DNA of 64,000 nucleotides from Aquimarina sp. MAR_2010_214 (lineage in GTDB: Bacteria > Bacteroidota > Bacteroidia > Flavobacteriales > Flavobacteriaceae), in contig NZ_PJMS01000001.1 of NCBI RefSeq assembly GCF_002846555.1, positions 5,487,501 to 5,551,500 of the forward strand. Reading direction: 5' to 3'. The translations under genes were made by a program, and so were the position numbers. Below are positions 22,293 through 32,390 of this stretch, one piece after another. Numbering within the stretch: position 1 is the stretch's first letter; the number at the start of each line of letters is the position of its first letter. Below the pieces are notes generated by a model, which worked only from the letters and a program-made list of their open reading frames with translations, was not told the DNA's origin and did not search any database.

Positions 22293-23009
22293 TTAAATTT
22301 CTGTTTTTTGTTTTACAAATTCTGCTTCAAAAAGTGTTTTAAAATGTTTTAGCAGCTTTTCTTTAACTTCATCTACATTTACATGGTCTACTCCTAATTC
22401 GACTTGTAATGATGTAACTGTTTTGTCTTTAATCCCACAAGGAATAATATGATCAAAATACCCCAGATTAGCATTAATATTTAATGCAAAACCATGCATC
22501 GTAACCCAGCGACTGGCACGAACTCCCATAGCACAGATTTTACGAGCAAATGGAGTGCCCACATCAATCCACACGCCGGTTTCTCCTTCACTTCTTGTGG
22601 CATTAATATCATATTCTGCCAAAGTGAGAATAACCATTTCTTCTAAAAAACGAAGATATTTATGAATATCGGTAAAGAAATTATCGAGGTCAAGAATTGG
22701 ATATCCTACTATTTGCCCAGGACCATGATAGGTGATATCTCCTCCTCTGTTGATTTTATAAAATGTAGCTTCTTTTTCCTTTAATTGCTCTTCTGATAAT
22801 AACAGATTGCTGATATCCCCACTTTTACCTAAAGTATATACATGTGGATGTTCTACAAAAAGAAAATAATTTGGTGTACTAAGCCCAGCAGCTTCTCTTC
22901 GGTTTTTGATTTTTATATCCAAAATCTCTTTAAAAAGAGCTTCTTGATACCCCCAGGTTTCTTTATAATCTTTACGGCCAATATCCTTAAGTTGAATTCT
23001 TTTATTCAT
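22293..23009 (-). CDS. lipB: lipoyl(octanoyl) transferase LipB
   Basis: A 238-residue enzyme that moves octanoyl groups from acyl-carrier protein to the lipoyl domains of 2-oxoacid dehydrogenases and GcvH. Visible landmarks are EHPHVYTLGKSGD, NRGGDITYHGPGQIVGYP, GVWID, KICAMGVRASRWVTMHGFAL and the active-site segment PCGIKDKTVTSL with the acyl-enzyme Cys and the conserved Lys. Length and motif order are normal. It is 44 bp downstream of a lipoprotein gene on the same strand. Confidence 0.97.
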   Translation of the reverse strand: MNKRIQLKDIGRKDYKETWGYQEALFKEILDIKIKNRREAAGLSTPNYFLFVEHPHVYTLGKSGDISNLLLSEEQLKEKEATFYKINRGGDITYHGPGQIVGYPILDLDNFFTDIHKYLRFLEEMVILTLAEYDINATRSEGETGVWIDVGTPFARKICAMGVRASRWVTMHGFALNINANLGYFDHIIPCGIKDKTVTSLQVELGVDHVNVDEVKEKLLKHFKTLFEAEFVKQKTEI

Positions 23010-23053
23010 AGTTCACAAAGATACATCATAAAAAAAAGTGAAGAGATAATTTT

Positions 23054-23821
23054 TTAATTTTCCAGTTCTACTTCGACATCCAATATCTTAGGGTTTTCCA
23101 TAAGTTCGATAAACCCGACTTCGAGTACAAAACTCTTCATATCAAGACTAAATGTGGCTTTATCTGATGACATTTTTATTATTTTTCTCGGAAAAGTATA
23201 CTTCAGCTTATATTTAGAACTTGCTAAAAACATTTTGGCTTTTTCTAAGCTATCCAAGCTTTTTTTAACCTTTTCCTCATCAATAATCTCTGTAATTCTA
23301 CTAAACTTGTTATTTTTAAAACTATACTTCACTTTGGTTCCTCCTTCTTCCGACGTTAACGCTTCAAGAGGATCCATTGTACTTCCATTTCCCGGAGTTT
23401 TATTATTCTTGCCTTCAATAACCATGGCAGTTTTAAAATCACTAAATACATCACCTAACTCAGAAACATCTTTAAAGTCTTTGTACATATCCATATTCAT
23501 TTTCTTGGCTTCAGAATTTGCTACGATATGCATTTCATAATCCTTTAACTTTTGTAGTCTTTCCTGCATCTCTTTTGGTAATTTGGAAATACTATCTTTA
23601 TGTTCTTCTAAAAAATCTTTAAAAACTATTAGTGAATCAATATTCTCTTTTTTCGTTTCTGAAACTTGCCCTTCTCCCATTTTCATGAGTTCTGATCCAT
23701 CAAATTTTATGGTAATTTTCCCTGTTCCATCCTCATTCAGATTTAAATTCTCAGAAAATTGACATCCAACCAAAAGTAAAGATGATATTATAGTTAACAC
23801 ACAAAGACTAAATCTTTTCAT
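23054..23821 (-). CDS. lipoprotein of unknown function next to lipB
   Basis: The 255-residue product begins with a signal and lipobox LLLVGC. The mature start, SENLNLNEDGTGKITIKFDG, is a pattern I recall from an uncharacterised flavobacterial lipoprotein often next to lipB. A lysine- and glutamate-rich middle is followed by beta segments (KATFSLDMKSFVLEVGFIEL). It probably shares a transcript with lipB. No enzymatic motif is visible. Confidence 0.65.
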   Translation of the reverse strand: MKRFSLCVLTIISSLLLVGCQFSENLNLNEDGTGKITIKFDGSELMKMGEGQVSETKKENIDSLIVFKDFLEEHKDSISKLPKEMQERLQKLKDYEMHIVANSEAKKMNMDMYKDFKDVSELGDVFSDFKTAMVIEGKNNKTPGNGSTMDPLEALTSEEGGTKVKYSFKNNKFSRITEIIDEEKVKKSLDSLEKAKMFLASSKYKLKYTFPRKIIKMSSDKATFSLDMKSFVLEVGFIELMENPKILDVEVELEN

Positions 23822-24147
23822 ATATTTTATTATTTATTTAAACTAGAACAACTATATAACAGGTCTATTTTTTTTATTAAAAACTATAGATCGCATTTAG
23901 TCTTTTCACACACTCATGATCTGTGATGTAAAAGTAAATTAAATATTATAAAGTATTCAAAATAATGAGCTCTGAGTTAAGAATTAGTAATCTTTTGCTT
24001 AAAAACCGTATTTATTATTTTCACGTTTCTTTTTTTTGTATTTTACCTATAATTTGAAAACAATGGTAGAATTATTTTTGTTTTTCAGTATAAATATTGT
24101 AATTCTTTCTTCACACAAACAATTAAGAGGAGTTCTATAATTATCAA
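23822..24147. other. intergenic region between divergent genes
   Basis: This 326-bp A/T-rich region separates two divergent genes and must hold both promoters. I see no exact TAnnTTTG box in a good position, no coding frame and no strong hairpin. Confidence 0.5.
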
Positions 24148-25467
24148 ATGAGAAAACAATTACACATATATGCACTTCTATTTTCTATGTCTTTTATTGG
24201 GTTTGCGCAAAATGGCCCAGGAGGAGTAGGAACATCTGATGGAACCTCTTCTTTAAGGGTATGGCTAAAATCCGATGACATAGATGCTGATGGTGATAAT
24301 ACCGATAACCCTATTAATGGAACCGCAGTATCCACCTGGTCTGATAATAGTGGTAATACCAATAATTTTACCCAGGCGGGAGCAAATCGGCCAACTTATA
24401 ATACAACAGGAACTTTTAATGCTGTTAACTTTAATTCTGGTTTGGCTGCTGCGCAATTTATGAACGGTACCATAACGGGATCTTTTACTAATGCAAGTGC
24501 TTATTTTGTAATAAACCCTGTTAATACAGGTAATTCTCATTCTTTATTTGATAACACAACTGCTTCTTTACGAGTAGAACAATGGTTTAATACGAGTAGA
24601 GTTGGTTTTACTCGTTATGGAGTTGCAGATTATGCTACTACAATAGCTTCTCCATTTGGTATAAACAGTATAATATCATACCATAAAGCAGGAGGATCGA
24701 CGAATCTTAATGTAAGAGTAAATGCTGCAACACAAGTTTTAAATATAGGCTCTACTACAGCAGGTATTCCTTATGACAGAATTGGTAGAAATTCTAATGG
24801 TGCTGATGAAGCAAGTGGAGATTTTTTAGAAATCTTACTATATAACAACAGCCTTAATACTGCACAAACTATCATTGTAGACAACTACTTAAGTGCCAAA
24901 TATGGAAGTATTCTAATCCCTATAAATGTGTATAATGAAGATGATATAGCAGCGGGGAATTATGACCATGATGTTGCGGGGATAGGAAGAGTTGATGCGG
25001 CTAATCTTCATAATGATTCTCAAGGAACCGGTATCATAAGGATATTAAACCCATCTGGATTGGGTAATAATGAATTCCTGATGTGGGGGCATGATAATGG
25101 AGACCTACTTTTAAACAATGTAACAGATATACCTACTAGCATACAGTCGAGGTTAGATCGAGTATGGAGAGTAAGTGAAGTCAGTACATTAGGAGCACCA
25201 GTCGATGTAGGAAGCGTTGATGTTAGGTTTGATCTAACAGGACTTAGCGGTATTGCCACATCGTATTTAATGCTTCTGGTAGATACCGATAATGATGGCT
25301 TGTTTAATGACGAAACTCCAATTTATGGAGCTACATCTCTTGGGGGTAATATTTATAGTTTTACAGGAATAACAGCATTATCTGATAATGTAAGATTTAC
25401 TCTGGCAACAGCTATACGTAAAGTGATAACCAATAGAAATATTACATATCGAGTTAATAGAAACTAA
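24148..25467 (+). CDS. secreted LamG-like surface protein (DUF8202-type)
   Basis: The 439-residue product has a signal peptide ending near IGFAQ. The first half resembles a LamG/concanavalin fold (LRVWLKSDDIDADGD, TWSDNSGNTNNFTQ, FLEILLYNNSLNTAQ). The second half has DHDVAGIGRVDAANLHNDSQ, FLMWGHDNGDL and a final VITNRNITYRVNRN, motifs of a widespread flavobacterial surface module. No T9SS C-terminal domain follows, so how it is anchored is unclear. It stands alone on the plus strand. Confidence 0.72.
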   Translation: MRKQLHIYALLFSMSFIGFAQNGPGGVGTSDGTSSLRVWLKSDDIDADGDNTDNPINGTAVSTWSDNSGNTNNFTQAGANRPTYNTTGTFNAVNFNSGLAAAQFMNGTITGSFTNASAYFVINPVNTGNSHSLFDNTTASLRVEQWFNTSRVGFTRYGVADYATTIASPFGINSIISYHKAGGSTNLNVRVNAATQVLNIGSTTAGIPYDRIGRNSNGADEASGDFLEILLYNNSLNTAQTIIVDNYLSAKYGSILIPINVYNEDDIAAGNYDHDVAGIGRVDAANLHNDSQGTGIIRILNPSGLGNNEFLMWGHDNGDLLLNNVTDIPTSIQSRLDRVWRVSEVSTLGAPVDVGSVDVRFDLTGLSGIATSYLMLLVDTDNDGLFNDETPIYGATSLGGNIYSFTGITALSDNVRFTLATAIRKVITNRNITYRVNRN

Positions 25468-25573
25468 AGAAATAATCTATGGTATAAAAGCAAATTAAAT
25501 AGTACAACATATACTGTAGAATATAGTATAGTAGTAATTATTATTTTACACATAGTTTCTTTGCAAATACTAA

Positions 25574-26164
25574 TTATTTACCAGTCTTAAAACCGTTTTT
25601 ATTGACACTAACTTCCAATTCTTTAGTCTCTACAGGAGTTTCAGAGAAGCTTTGTTGTTCTGAATGTGTTTTAAGTTGAATCTGAAGAGTATCGCTTCCA
25701 TTATATTTAAGTGAATCTATTATAATTCTATCTCCTAAAAAATAAGAATCAATCTGCCTAATTGTTTTATCTTCATAATCTAAAACAAACATACCTATAT
25801 AATTAAAAATACCTGATCCCTGATTTGAAACTTTGAAAGGAACCATAAAATATTGTTCATTTTCAGAAGATTGATTTAAGGTTGTTATTTTTAAATAATC
25901 GACAACAACTTCTCCTCGTTCGTTTCCATCAACATAAATGCCTTTTACCACATGTAAAGAATCTGTATCAACTTCTGAAATCTTACATTTAGCATTTGTT
26001 TCAGGAATAGTAATAACCCAATCATTAGACGTTTTTAAATTAAATAACTTTAATAAAACTTCAGATTGCGAAGATGTGTTTTCATCCTTACAACTTTGTG
26101 TTATAGCTATTATCATAATAAGGATAATTACTCTACCCGTTCTAACTCTTCTTTCTTTGACCAT
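25574..26164 (-). CDS. lipoprotein of unknown function
   Basis: A 196-residue product with a basic N-terminus, a hydrophobic segment VIILIMIIAITQ and Cys25 followed by KDEN, which fits a lipoprotein signal. The rest is predicted beta-rich with no motif I recognise. It starts 17 bp downstream of an S41 peptidase gene on the same strand, so the two probably form an operon. Confidence 0.6.
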   Translation of the reverse strand: MVKERRVRTGRVIILIMIIAITQSCKDENTSSQSEVLLKLFNLKTSNDWVITIPETNAKCKISEVDTDSLHVVKGIYVDGNERGEVVVDYLKITTLNQSSENEQYFMVPFKVSNQGSGIFNYIGMFVLDYEDKTIRQIDSYFLGDRIIIDSLKYNGSDTLQIQLKTHSEQQSFSETPVETKELEVSVNKNGFKTGK

Positions 26165-26181
26165 ATATTATATCTATTATT

Positions 26182-27747
26182 TTATTTATTAACGTCTTGT
26201 AGTACCCACTCAAGGTTTTTATCTATCCCATTTTTTGTTTCGATATAAACATCTGGTTTTATCCCAAAACCATCAGGTTCTACTGTATGAGGTGCATTTA
26301 TTTTCATTAACCCTACTCTCATATTTATTTTAGAATTAGGAAGTTCTATATATGCAAAAAACCCTGCAATTGTACCATTATATGCTCCACCTGTTTCTTC
26401 TCCCACAAAAGTAGCGCGTTTGGTAGCTTTTAGATGAGTAGATAAAATACTGCTTGCAGAAAAACTTTCCCCATCTATTAATACATAAATTTTACCGGTA
26501 TACGAATTTGATTTAGGTTTTCTGAGTTTACTATATTTAAATTTAAAATAAGGATCTCCATTTTCTTTTTTAACCTTAAAAAACTGGTATGTTGTTAATA
26601 CCGGGGAGAATAATATAGCTCCGGTTTTTCCGATCCAGGATTTAGTATGAAAAATCGGATATAAAAAACTTAGCCGTTTGGTCATTTTTGCCTTTTCAAT
26701 AAACACATACTCTTTATCAGTCAAATAAGAATAGAGCTCTTCTATTTCTGCTAATCTACCTCCCAGATTTCCTCTTAAATCTATAATGAGGTTTTTACTA
26801 GTTGCAGAATCTATTTTTGAGAAGCTTTCTTCATAAAAATCTTTATAATTTCCGTTCGTAAAACTTCTTATTTTTATATAAGCGATAGCAGAAGTACTAT
26901 CTGTTGTTATAAATTTAAAATTTCTATTATATTCTTTTTTGTATGTATCAAAGCCATATTTATTGTGCCGTTTACGCACCGCTTTATTCTTTTTCCTGGC
27001 TATTTTTTTATCTGCTTTGCTTTGTTTTACTACTGGTACAGTTATGGTGTCTTTTTTTACGGTTTTTTTCTTTTTACTATATCCGGCATGTACATAACGA
27101 GAATAAATACTATCTCCCGCTTTTAACTTCACTAGCACACTATCTTTTTGCTGATGTGTTCTGGCATAAAGCACTCCAAAACCATGACCAGTATACTTTG
27201 GGATAAATGTTCTATTATAGCCATCACCCGTATGTAGTTTTTGAAAAGACAGCAATAGATCACTTGTTTTCTCATGATCAACACTCAATATCTCTGAACC
27301 CACTGCGAGGGTATCATTTTTCTCGTAATTCTTTTCGACATATATCTTATTGTCAACACTATGAAAAGCTAATGATTTAAAAGGATAGCTTCTTCTACCT
27401 TTCATTTTTTTCTCTTTTTTTGTTTGCTTTTTATAAGGAGGATAGATTGCTGTATGTCCCTGTCGTATACTAGCAATTACTGGGGCTAATCGTTTATAAA
27501 ATGCAATGCTGGATATAGGTTTCTTTATATTTTTCTTTAGTGTGTTTATTTTTTCATCCAATGAATCCTTACTTATATACCAATATAAATCCGGATGTAG
27601 TTTTTGTAATTTATGATATATAAAATCTATATCATCGTGTATTTCTCCTGGGCTATGAAGTTCGCTAATTTGTTGATTATACTTTTTAACTGAAGAACAA
27701 GCTGTTAACGAGATTGTTAATACACACAAAAATAACTTTCTAATCAT
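26182..27747 (-). CDS. S41 family peptidase, lipoprotein
   Basis: The 521-residue protein has a lipobox (SLTACSS). The C-terminal S41 (tail-specific protease) domain shows LIIDLRGNLGGRLAEIEELY, the nucleophile segment YVLIDGESFSASSIL, and GEETGGAYNG, followed by GIKPDV. A Lys/Arg-rich stretch around residues 225-270 is unusual and may be a surface loop. It probably degrades peptides in the periplasm. It is followed at 17 bp by a small lipoprotein gene. Confidence 0.88.
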   Translation of the reverse strand: MIRKLFLCVLTISLTACSSVKKYNQQISELHSPGEIHDDIDFIYHKLQKLHPDLYWYISKDSLDEKINTLKKNIKKPISSIAFYKRLAPVIASIRQGHTAIYPPYKKQTKKEKKMKGRRSYPFKSLAFHSVDNKIYVEKNYEKNDTLAVGSEILSVDHEKTSDLLLSFQKLHTGDGYNRTFIPKYTGHGFGVLYARTHQQKDSVLVKLKAGDSIYSRYVHAGYSKKKKTVKKDTITVPVVKQSKADKKIARKKNKAVRKRHNKYGFDTYKKEYNRNFKFITTDSTSAIAYIKIRSFTNGNYKDFYEESFSKIDSATSKNLIIDLRGNLGGRLAEIEELYSYLTDKEYVFIEKAKMTKRLSFLYPIFHTKSWIGKTGAILFSPVLTTYQFFKVKKENGDPYFKFKYSKLRKPKSNSYTGKIYVLIDGESFSASSILSTHLKATKRATFVGEETGGAYNGTIAGFFAYIELPNSKINMRVGLMKINAPHTVEPDGFGIKPDVYIETKNGIDKNLEWVLQDVNK

Positions 27748-27880
27748 AAAGACTTGATTTTAGATTTGAATTTATACCACCAAATGCATGCCACAATTAT
27801 TGTATTATGGATTCATCACAATAATTCTGTTTTTTTACTGCGTTATTTGCTTTCTGTAGAAAAGTCAGAAGAGCTTTCTG

Positions 27881-28036
27881 TCATTTTGGATTATTAAGTA
27901 TAACCAATGCCGCTATTACTCCTGGCACCCAACCGCAAATAGTTAACAACAATACTATTACGACAGATCCACAACCTTTATCTAATACTGATAACGGTGG
28001 AAAAAAAATAGCCAATATAACTCTCCAGATACTCAT
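27881..28036 (-). CDS. Pmp3/YqaE family small membrane protein
   Basis: A 51-residue ORF on the minus strand encodes MSIWRVILAIFFPPLSVLDK, then GCGSVVIVLLLTICGWVPGV and IAALVILNNPK. The two membrane helices, the PPL motif after the first and the GWVPGxIxA motif in the second are those of Pmp3/UPF0057 proteins, which influence membrane potential under stress. It stands alone between the S41 peptidase and the LuxR-type gene. Confidence 0.92.
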   Translation of the reverse strand: MSIWRVILAIFFPPLSVLDKGCGSVVIVLLLTICGWVPGVIAALVILNNPK

Positions 28037-28196
28037 AGTTTGTAATGTAAAATAAATTAAATGTTATACTTATAAGTAGACGACAATTTTATTATGTTAC
28101 AATATTACTGTAAAATTAATTTCTATATTTTTAACTTGGCTTGAAAATTAAAAACAATGAAACAAGCAATAACAAGTTTTGAAAATATTTAAATGC

Positions 28197-29252
28197 ATGA
28201 AATTACCATTTCTAATACTATACTTTATTGTATTGATCAGTCCCAAAATACTTTTGGCGCAATATGAATTTTCTGGCTATGTCGATAAAAAAAACTGGTC
28301 GGGAGATATTTATCTATCATTGATAGAGGACTACAGGAAGTTATCAGGGGTTTATCCCGAACAGATTATTCAGAAAACGGTAAGTGACTCCATGGGATAT
28401 TTTAGCTTTTCGGGAGATAATCTTCCTTTGCAAAACCATATGTACAGGATTCATATAGAAGGATGTTCTGAAGATGAAAAAAAGCCAATTCATTTTAATG
28501 GGTTTTGTCCTTATAGTAAAGAAGTTCTATTTATTGCAAATAACACAGATGCTCTTACCTTACCTTTTTCTTTTGATAATGAAATGTTTTGTAAAATTGT
28601 TTCGAATAACGAAAAAAGTAATGCTTTTATCAAGGTCGACTCTATCATAGGTGAAATGCGTTTTGCCTTTGCTTCATATAGAAGTGAAGCCAATCGTAAG
28701 ATCAATGAAAAAAAGTGGTTTGCTACACTACAACGTTTTGTAAAAGATCAAAATGAACCACTCACAGAGCTTTATGTTTATGCTTTTTTATCAGATAAAG
28801 CCAATAATTTATATGCTCATTATCTTGAAGATCTAAAGCAAAATGTATACTATGATAACCTATTAGAACGATTACAAAAAAAATACCCCAGTAGTACATA
28901 TACCAAACGATATGAAGCAGAATTAGCTTCAGATAAATTTATGATTAGCCCCAGGGAAGTTTCATATAAAAACTTGTGGCTATGGATAGTGTTGGCATGT
29001 GCTATAGTACTTAATATTTTTCAATTTCTGAACTACCGAAAAAAGGTAAAAACGTCTCATAATTCTGAAAAAAATCTTACACAGCAAGAACAAAAAGTAT
29101 TAGACCTTATCCTTGATGATAAGACTAATAAAGAGATTGCTTCTACCATGTTTGTGAGTATAAGCACTATAAAAACTCACATCAACAATCTGTATAAAAA
29201 ACTTGACGTGAGCTCAAGAGATGAAGTTAAATCATTGAATATGAAGAAGTAA
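28197..29252 (+). CDS. membrane-anchored LuxR-type regulator
   Basis: The ATG at 28197 gives a signal-like start (LPFLILYFIVLISPKILLAQ). Residues of about 22-250 form an extracytoplasmic domain, LWLWIVLACAIVLNIFQFL is a membrane helix, and the last 65 residues are a LuxR/GerE helix-turn-helix (LTQQEQKVLDLILDDKTNKE, SISTIKTHINNLYKKLDV). It should sense a periplasmic signal and act on DNA from the membrane. No obvious partner gene lies next to it; the neighbouring secreted protein downstream is a candidate target. Confidence 0.85.
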   Translation: MKLPFLILYFIVLISPKILLAQYEFSGYVDKKNWSGDIYLSLIEDYRKLSGVYPEQIIQKTVSDSMGYFSFSGDNLPLQNHMYRIHIEGCSEDEKKPIHFNGFCPYSKEVLFIANNTDALTLPFSFDNEMFCKIVSNNEKSNAFIKVDSIIGEMRFAFASYRSEANRKINEKKWFATLQRFVKDQNEPLTELYVYAFLSDKANNLYAHYLEDLKQNVYYDNLLERLQKKYPSSTYTKRYEAELASDKFMISPREVSYKNLWLWIVLACAIVLNIFQFLNYRKKVKTSHNSEKNLTQQEQKVLDLILDDKTNKEIASTMFVSISTIKTHINNLYKKLDVSSRDEVKSLNMKK

Positions 29253-29353
29253 TAAAAAATCCACCTGGGGTCTAGTCCCCTTTTCAAACCTATTTTTATT
29301 GATTTTGTTCTCTTATGTTTTCATTTTTGGTATTGCTATCAAAATCAAAATAA

Positions 29354-30517
29354 ATGAACAAAACAACGATTACACTACTACTCTATACTATATTTTTATG
29401 CAATCTAAATGGGCAAACCAGTTCTGTTCTGGTTCCTAAAAACACAAGACTACCTAAAGATTCGATCATAACCAATACGCTAATTAAATCATTAGGCGGG
29501 TTTCTTAATTTAAAAGAAGGACTCAATAGGGAGAATACATTTGTTTTACCTCAAAATTTATTAGAAACCTCAATTTTACTTGATGAAATAAAAAACATTG
29601 AGAAAAGTACCAAATTTAAAAACGAAAAATTTTATAAGTGCTATTTAAATAATATTATCAAAATCAATGAAACAGAATATTTAATTCAGTTTTATTACCT
29701 CGGCCTACATAAAACTGAACCTATTTTAAGAGCAAATTATAGTATAATGGCTCAAGAGAGGGATGGCCAATTTTACTTCTATTCTCCACTAAAAAGGAAT
29801 ACAGTATCCTGGCAAACAAAAAAAATAAAGAATACCACTTTTTATTTCAAGAATGATTTCGAATTACCCAAAGCAATAGCATACACTTCGAAGATTGCAG
29901 AATACGATAATATATTAAATATCCCAGAACAACCAATGGAATTCTATTGTGCTGAAAATTTTAATGAGGTCATGAAACTAATTGGTGTAGATTTCAAATT
30001 AGATTATAATGGGTATAGTCATAATTCTATTGAAGCCTATGAAAACGGTAATAGTCTAATCATTAACGGCGTTATTGCATCTAATTATAGAGATTTTGAC
30101 CCTCATGACCTATGGCACAGCAGAGTACGAAAAATACTGCCTGCAAATAAGATATATAAACCTGTTGATGAAGGTTGTGCTTTTTTATATGGAGGTAGTT
30201 GGGGCTATAGTTGGGAAGAAATTCTTCAAAAATTCAAACGATTTGTGCTTTCCAATCCTGATGCTAACTGGTTAACTCTTTATAATGAGAACAAAAATTA
30301 TGGCAACGAAAAAAATAAGGCATTACGAGTAGACTACACACTCAATGCATTACTAGTTAAAGAATTATACAAAGAGAAAGATTTTTCTGTAATCCTAAAA
30401 TTACTGAGTTGTGGCAAAAAAAACGAAGACTATTTTCGTGTTCTAAAAGAAGTAACTGGTATAACAAAAAGTAGTTTTAATAACTATATGTCTACACTGA
30501 TTAAACAAATTAAATAA
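29354..30517 (+). CDS. secreted protein, possibly a degenerate gluzincin (peptidase MA-like)
   Basis: A 387-residue protein with a signal peptide ending near LNGQ. No family is recognised with certainty. A segment FDPHDLWHSRV carries HDxxH, and 20 residues later DEGCAFLYGG resembles the EG-containing third-ligand segment of gluzincin proteases. The Asp in place of the catalytic Glu suggests a weakened or lost activity. This reading is inference. It lies 100 bp after the LuxR-type regulator on the same strand. Confidence 0.6.
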   Translation: MNKTTITLLLYTIFLCNLNGQTSSVLVPKNTRLPKDSIITNTLIKSLGGFLNLKEGLNRENTFVLPQNLLETSILLDEIKNIEKSTKFKNEKFYKCYLNNIIKINETEYLIQFYYLGLHKTEPILRANYSIMAQERDGQFYFYSPLKRNTVSWQTKKIKNTTFYFKNDFELPKAIAYTSKIAEYDNILNIPEQPMEFYCAENFNEVMKLIGVDFKLDYNGYSHNSIEAYENGNSLIINGVIASNYRDFDPHDLWHSRVRKILPANKIYKPVDEGCAFLYGGSWGYSWEEILQKFKRFVLSNPDANWLTLYNENKNYGNEKNKALRVDYTLNALLVKELYKEKDFSVILKLLSCGKKNEDYFRVLKEVTGITKSSFNNYMSTLIKQIK

Positions 30518-30631
30518 TTATCAGAATACTAGCCCCTCTCCCGGTAAGCTAATAAAGTACCATTTAATATGAGATAGGTTTAATATCTCTTATCTAAAAA
30601 TAATGTTTTAATAATTTTAAAAATCGAAATC

Positions 30632-31111
30632 ATGAAAAAAGAATTCCTAATCTTAGCTAGCCTACTTGTAATGGCTGTAGTATCTTGTAAGGATGATGCT
30701 ACCAAAAAGATAAACGTAGAAAACGTTACCGTTTCTGAAAATCGAGATACAAAAATCTCAGATTTTCCGGTAATGGCTTTTACAGAAACCAATCACAATT
30801 TCGGAGCTATTAATGAAGGTGATATTGTAGAACATAAATTTACCTTTACTAATACCGGTAAAGCTCCATTGGTTATTATAAGTGCCAAAGGTAGTTGTGG
30901 TTGTACTGTTTCTAAGTGGCCAAAGGAACCCATTGCTCCGGGAGCAACAGGAGATATGATGGTTACTTTTAACTCTAATGGTAAACCCAATCTACAAAAC
31001 AAACAAGTAACAATTACCGCAAATACCGAAAAAGGCAAAGAGATACTTAAAATCAAAGCCATGGTTACTCCTAGAATCAAGGCTGTAAGCGGAGCTCCTA
31101 TAAGCAAATAG
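30632..31111 (+). CDS. DUF1573 domain lipoprotein
   Basis: The 159-residue product has a lipobox (AVVSC). The DUF1573 domain is clear: FTETNHNFGAINEGDIVEHK, FTNTGKAPLVIISAKGSCGC, and APGATGDMMVTFNSNGK, an Ig-like ASH-type fold common in Bacteroidota. The GSCGC motif is conserved. The role is structural or unknown, and it acts on the periplasmic side. A hairpin at 31173-31197 follows. Confidence 0.93.
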   Translation: MKKEFLILASLLVMAVVSCKDDATKKINVENVTVSENRDTKISDFPVMAFTETNHNFGAINEGDIVEHKFTFTNTGKAPLVIISAKGSCGCTVSKWPKEPIAPGATGDMMVTFNSNGKPNLQNKQVTITANTEKGKEILKIKAMVTPRIKAVSGAPISK

Positions 31112-31172
31112 ACTAGTCGTAACATTGTAATCGATTAGTTCTCGATAAGAGAGAAACAATTCTTAAACCTTA

Positions 31173-31197
31173 AATCTCCTCCTGATGGGAGGAGATT
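31173..31197 (+). terminator. perfect hairpin after the DUF1573 gene
   Basis: AATCTCCTCC (31173-31182) pairs with GGAGGAGATT (31188-31197). There is no clear T run afterwards, so it may terminate weakly or act in the leader of the next gene. Confidence 0.5.
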
Positions 31198-31238
31198 ATA
31201 TATGCCTTATTTACAACAATAATAAACACCTTCTTAAC

Positions 31239-32138
31239 ATGAAAACAATCATATGTGTCATTACATCCATGATTTTATCCATAATCACGCTTTCTGCTCA
31301 ATCTTTTAATCATGAGATCAAAGCAGAAGGAAGCTCTCCTATGCTTCTTGGTAAAATCAATAATCAGGGATTAACACAAGATCCGTATAATGAGTGGTTC
31401 TCAAAAAACTATAAAGAATACACTCCAAAACAGAGTAGTATAGACTCCTTAAAAACACATTTATCCTCGTATACGATTACCCTTTTTATGGGTACCTGGT
31501 GCGGAGATAGCAAACGTGAGGTCCCTCGTTTATACAAAATATTAAAAGAAAGTAATTTCCCATTAGATCGACTCACCACTATAGCTGTAGATCGAAGTCG
31601 GGAGGCGTATAAACAAAGTCCAGGAGGAGAACACGAAGGTTTGAATATACATCGGGTACCTACTCTAATTTTTTATAAAGATGGAAAAGAGGTCAATCGT
31701 ATTGTAGAATCTCCAAAAAACACTTTAGAAGAAGATATACTCGCTATACTTTCTAAAAACTATACTCCAAAATATAGTTCGGTAATTCTAATGAATGATA
31801 TTCTTACTAAAAATGGAGCTTCCTATATTTTTAAAAACACCAAAAAACTAGTAAAAAAATTTAAGGATAAAACTCAAAATTTGTATGAATTAAACACCTA
31901 TGCCAGTGTTCTTTTTTATGATAATAGAAAAGAAGAAGCCATAGCTGTATTGGATTTTAATACTGCATTGTTTCCTAAAGAGGCAAATACTTATGTAAGT
32001 CTTGCCAATAAATATCTGTATATGGATGACACGGTCAATGCGATCCAATACTACAAAAAATCATTAGAATTTGAAGAAAATAAAGAAATACAAAACAAAA
32101 TTAAAGAACTAAGTACTACACCAAACGTTTCGAAGTAA
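31239..32138 (+). CDS. thioredoxin-like protein with C-terminal TPR repeats
   Basis: The ATG at 31239 starts a signal peptide (ICVITSMILSIITLSAQ); the in-frame ATG at 31185 lies in a hairpin region and is rejected. The thioredoxin-like fold shows ITLFMGTWCGDSKREVPRLY, with CGDS in place of CxxC so that only one active Cys remains, and VPTLIFYKDGKEVNRIVE. Residues of about 200-295 contain TPR-like helices (NTYASVLFYDNRKEEAIAVL). Probably a periplasmic protein. It is followed by a terminator and then by the cassette region. Confidence 0.82.
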   Translation: MKTIICVITSMILSIITLSAQSFNHEIKAEGSSPMLLGKINNQGLTQDPYNEWFSKNYKEYTPKQSSIDSLKTHLSSYTITLFMGTWCGDSKREVPRLYKILKESNFPLDRLTTIAVDRSREAYKQSPGGEHEGLNIHRVPTLIFYKDGKEVNRIVESPKNTLEEDILAILSKNYTPKYSSVILMNDILTKNGASYIFKNTKKLVKKFKDKTQNLYELNTYASVLFYDNRKEEAIAVLDFNTALFPKEANTYVSLANKYLYMDDTVNAIQYYKKSLEFEENKEIQNKIKELSTTPNVSK

Positions 32139-32155
32139 TTATAACAAGGTTTCTA

Positions 32156-32214
32156 GCCCTCACAGATTTGTATAAAACTTAATTCGACACAAGTCTGTGA
32201 GATCATTTTAGGGC
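32156..32214 (+). terminator. hairpin after the thioredoxin-like gene
   Basis: CTCACAGA (32159-32166) pairs with TCTGTGAG (32194-32201), and GCCC at 32156 can extend to GGGC at 32211. It would insulate the ordinary genes to the left from the cassette array. The rest of 32215-32390 is A/T-rich with no gene seen. Confidence 0.5.
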
Positions 32215-32390
32215 AACTTCAAGTCCAATCTTTTTTCTAAATATATAGGTCATCACAACTTTTTCTCTCAGATTAATTACAAAATCTACTAGTATTGTAA
32301 GGCATATGTTTTTATTATTGATATTTAGCAATACCTTTATCATACAACATTATGACAAAACAAACATTTACAAATGTTTATAAATAAGTA

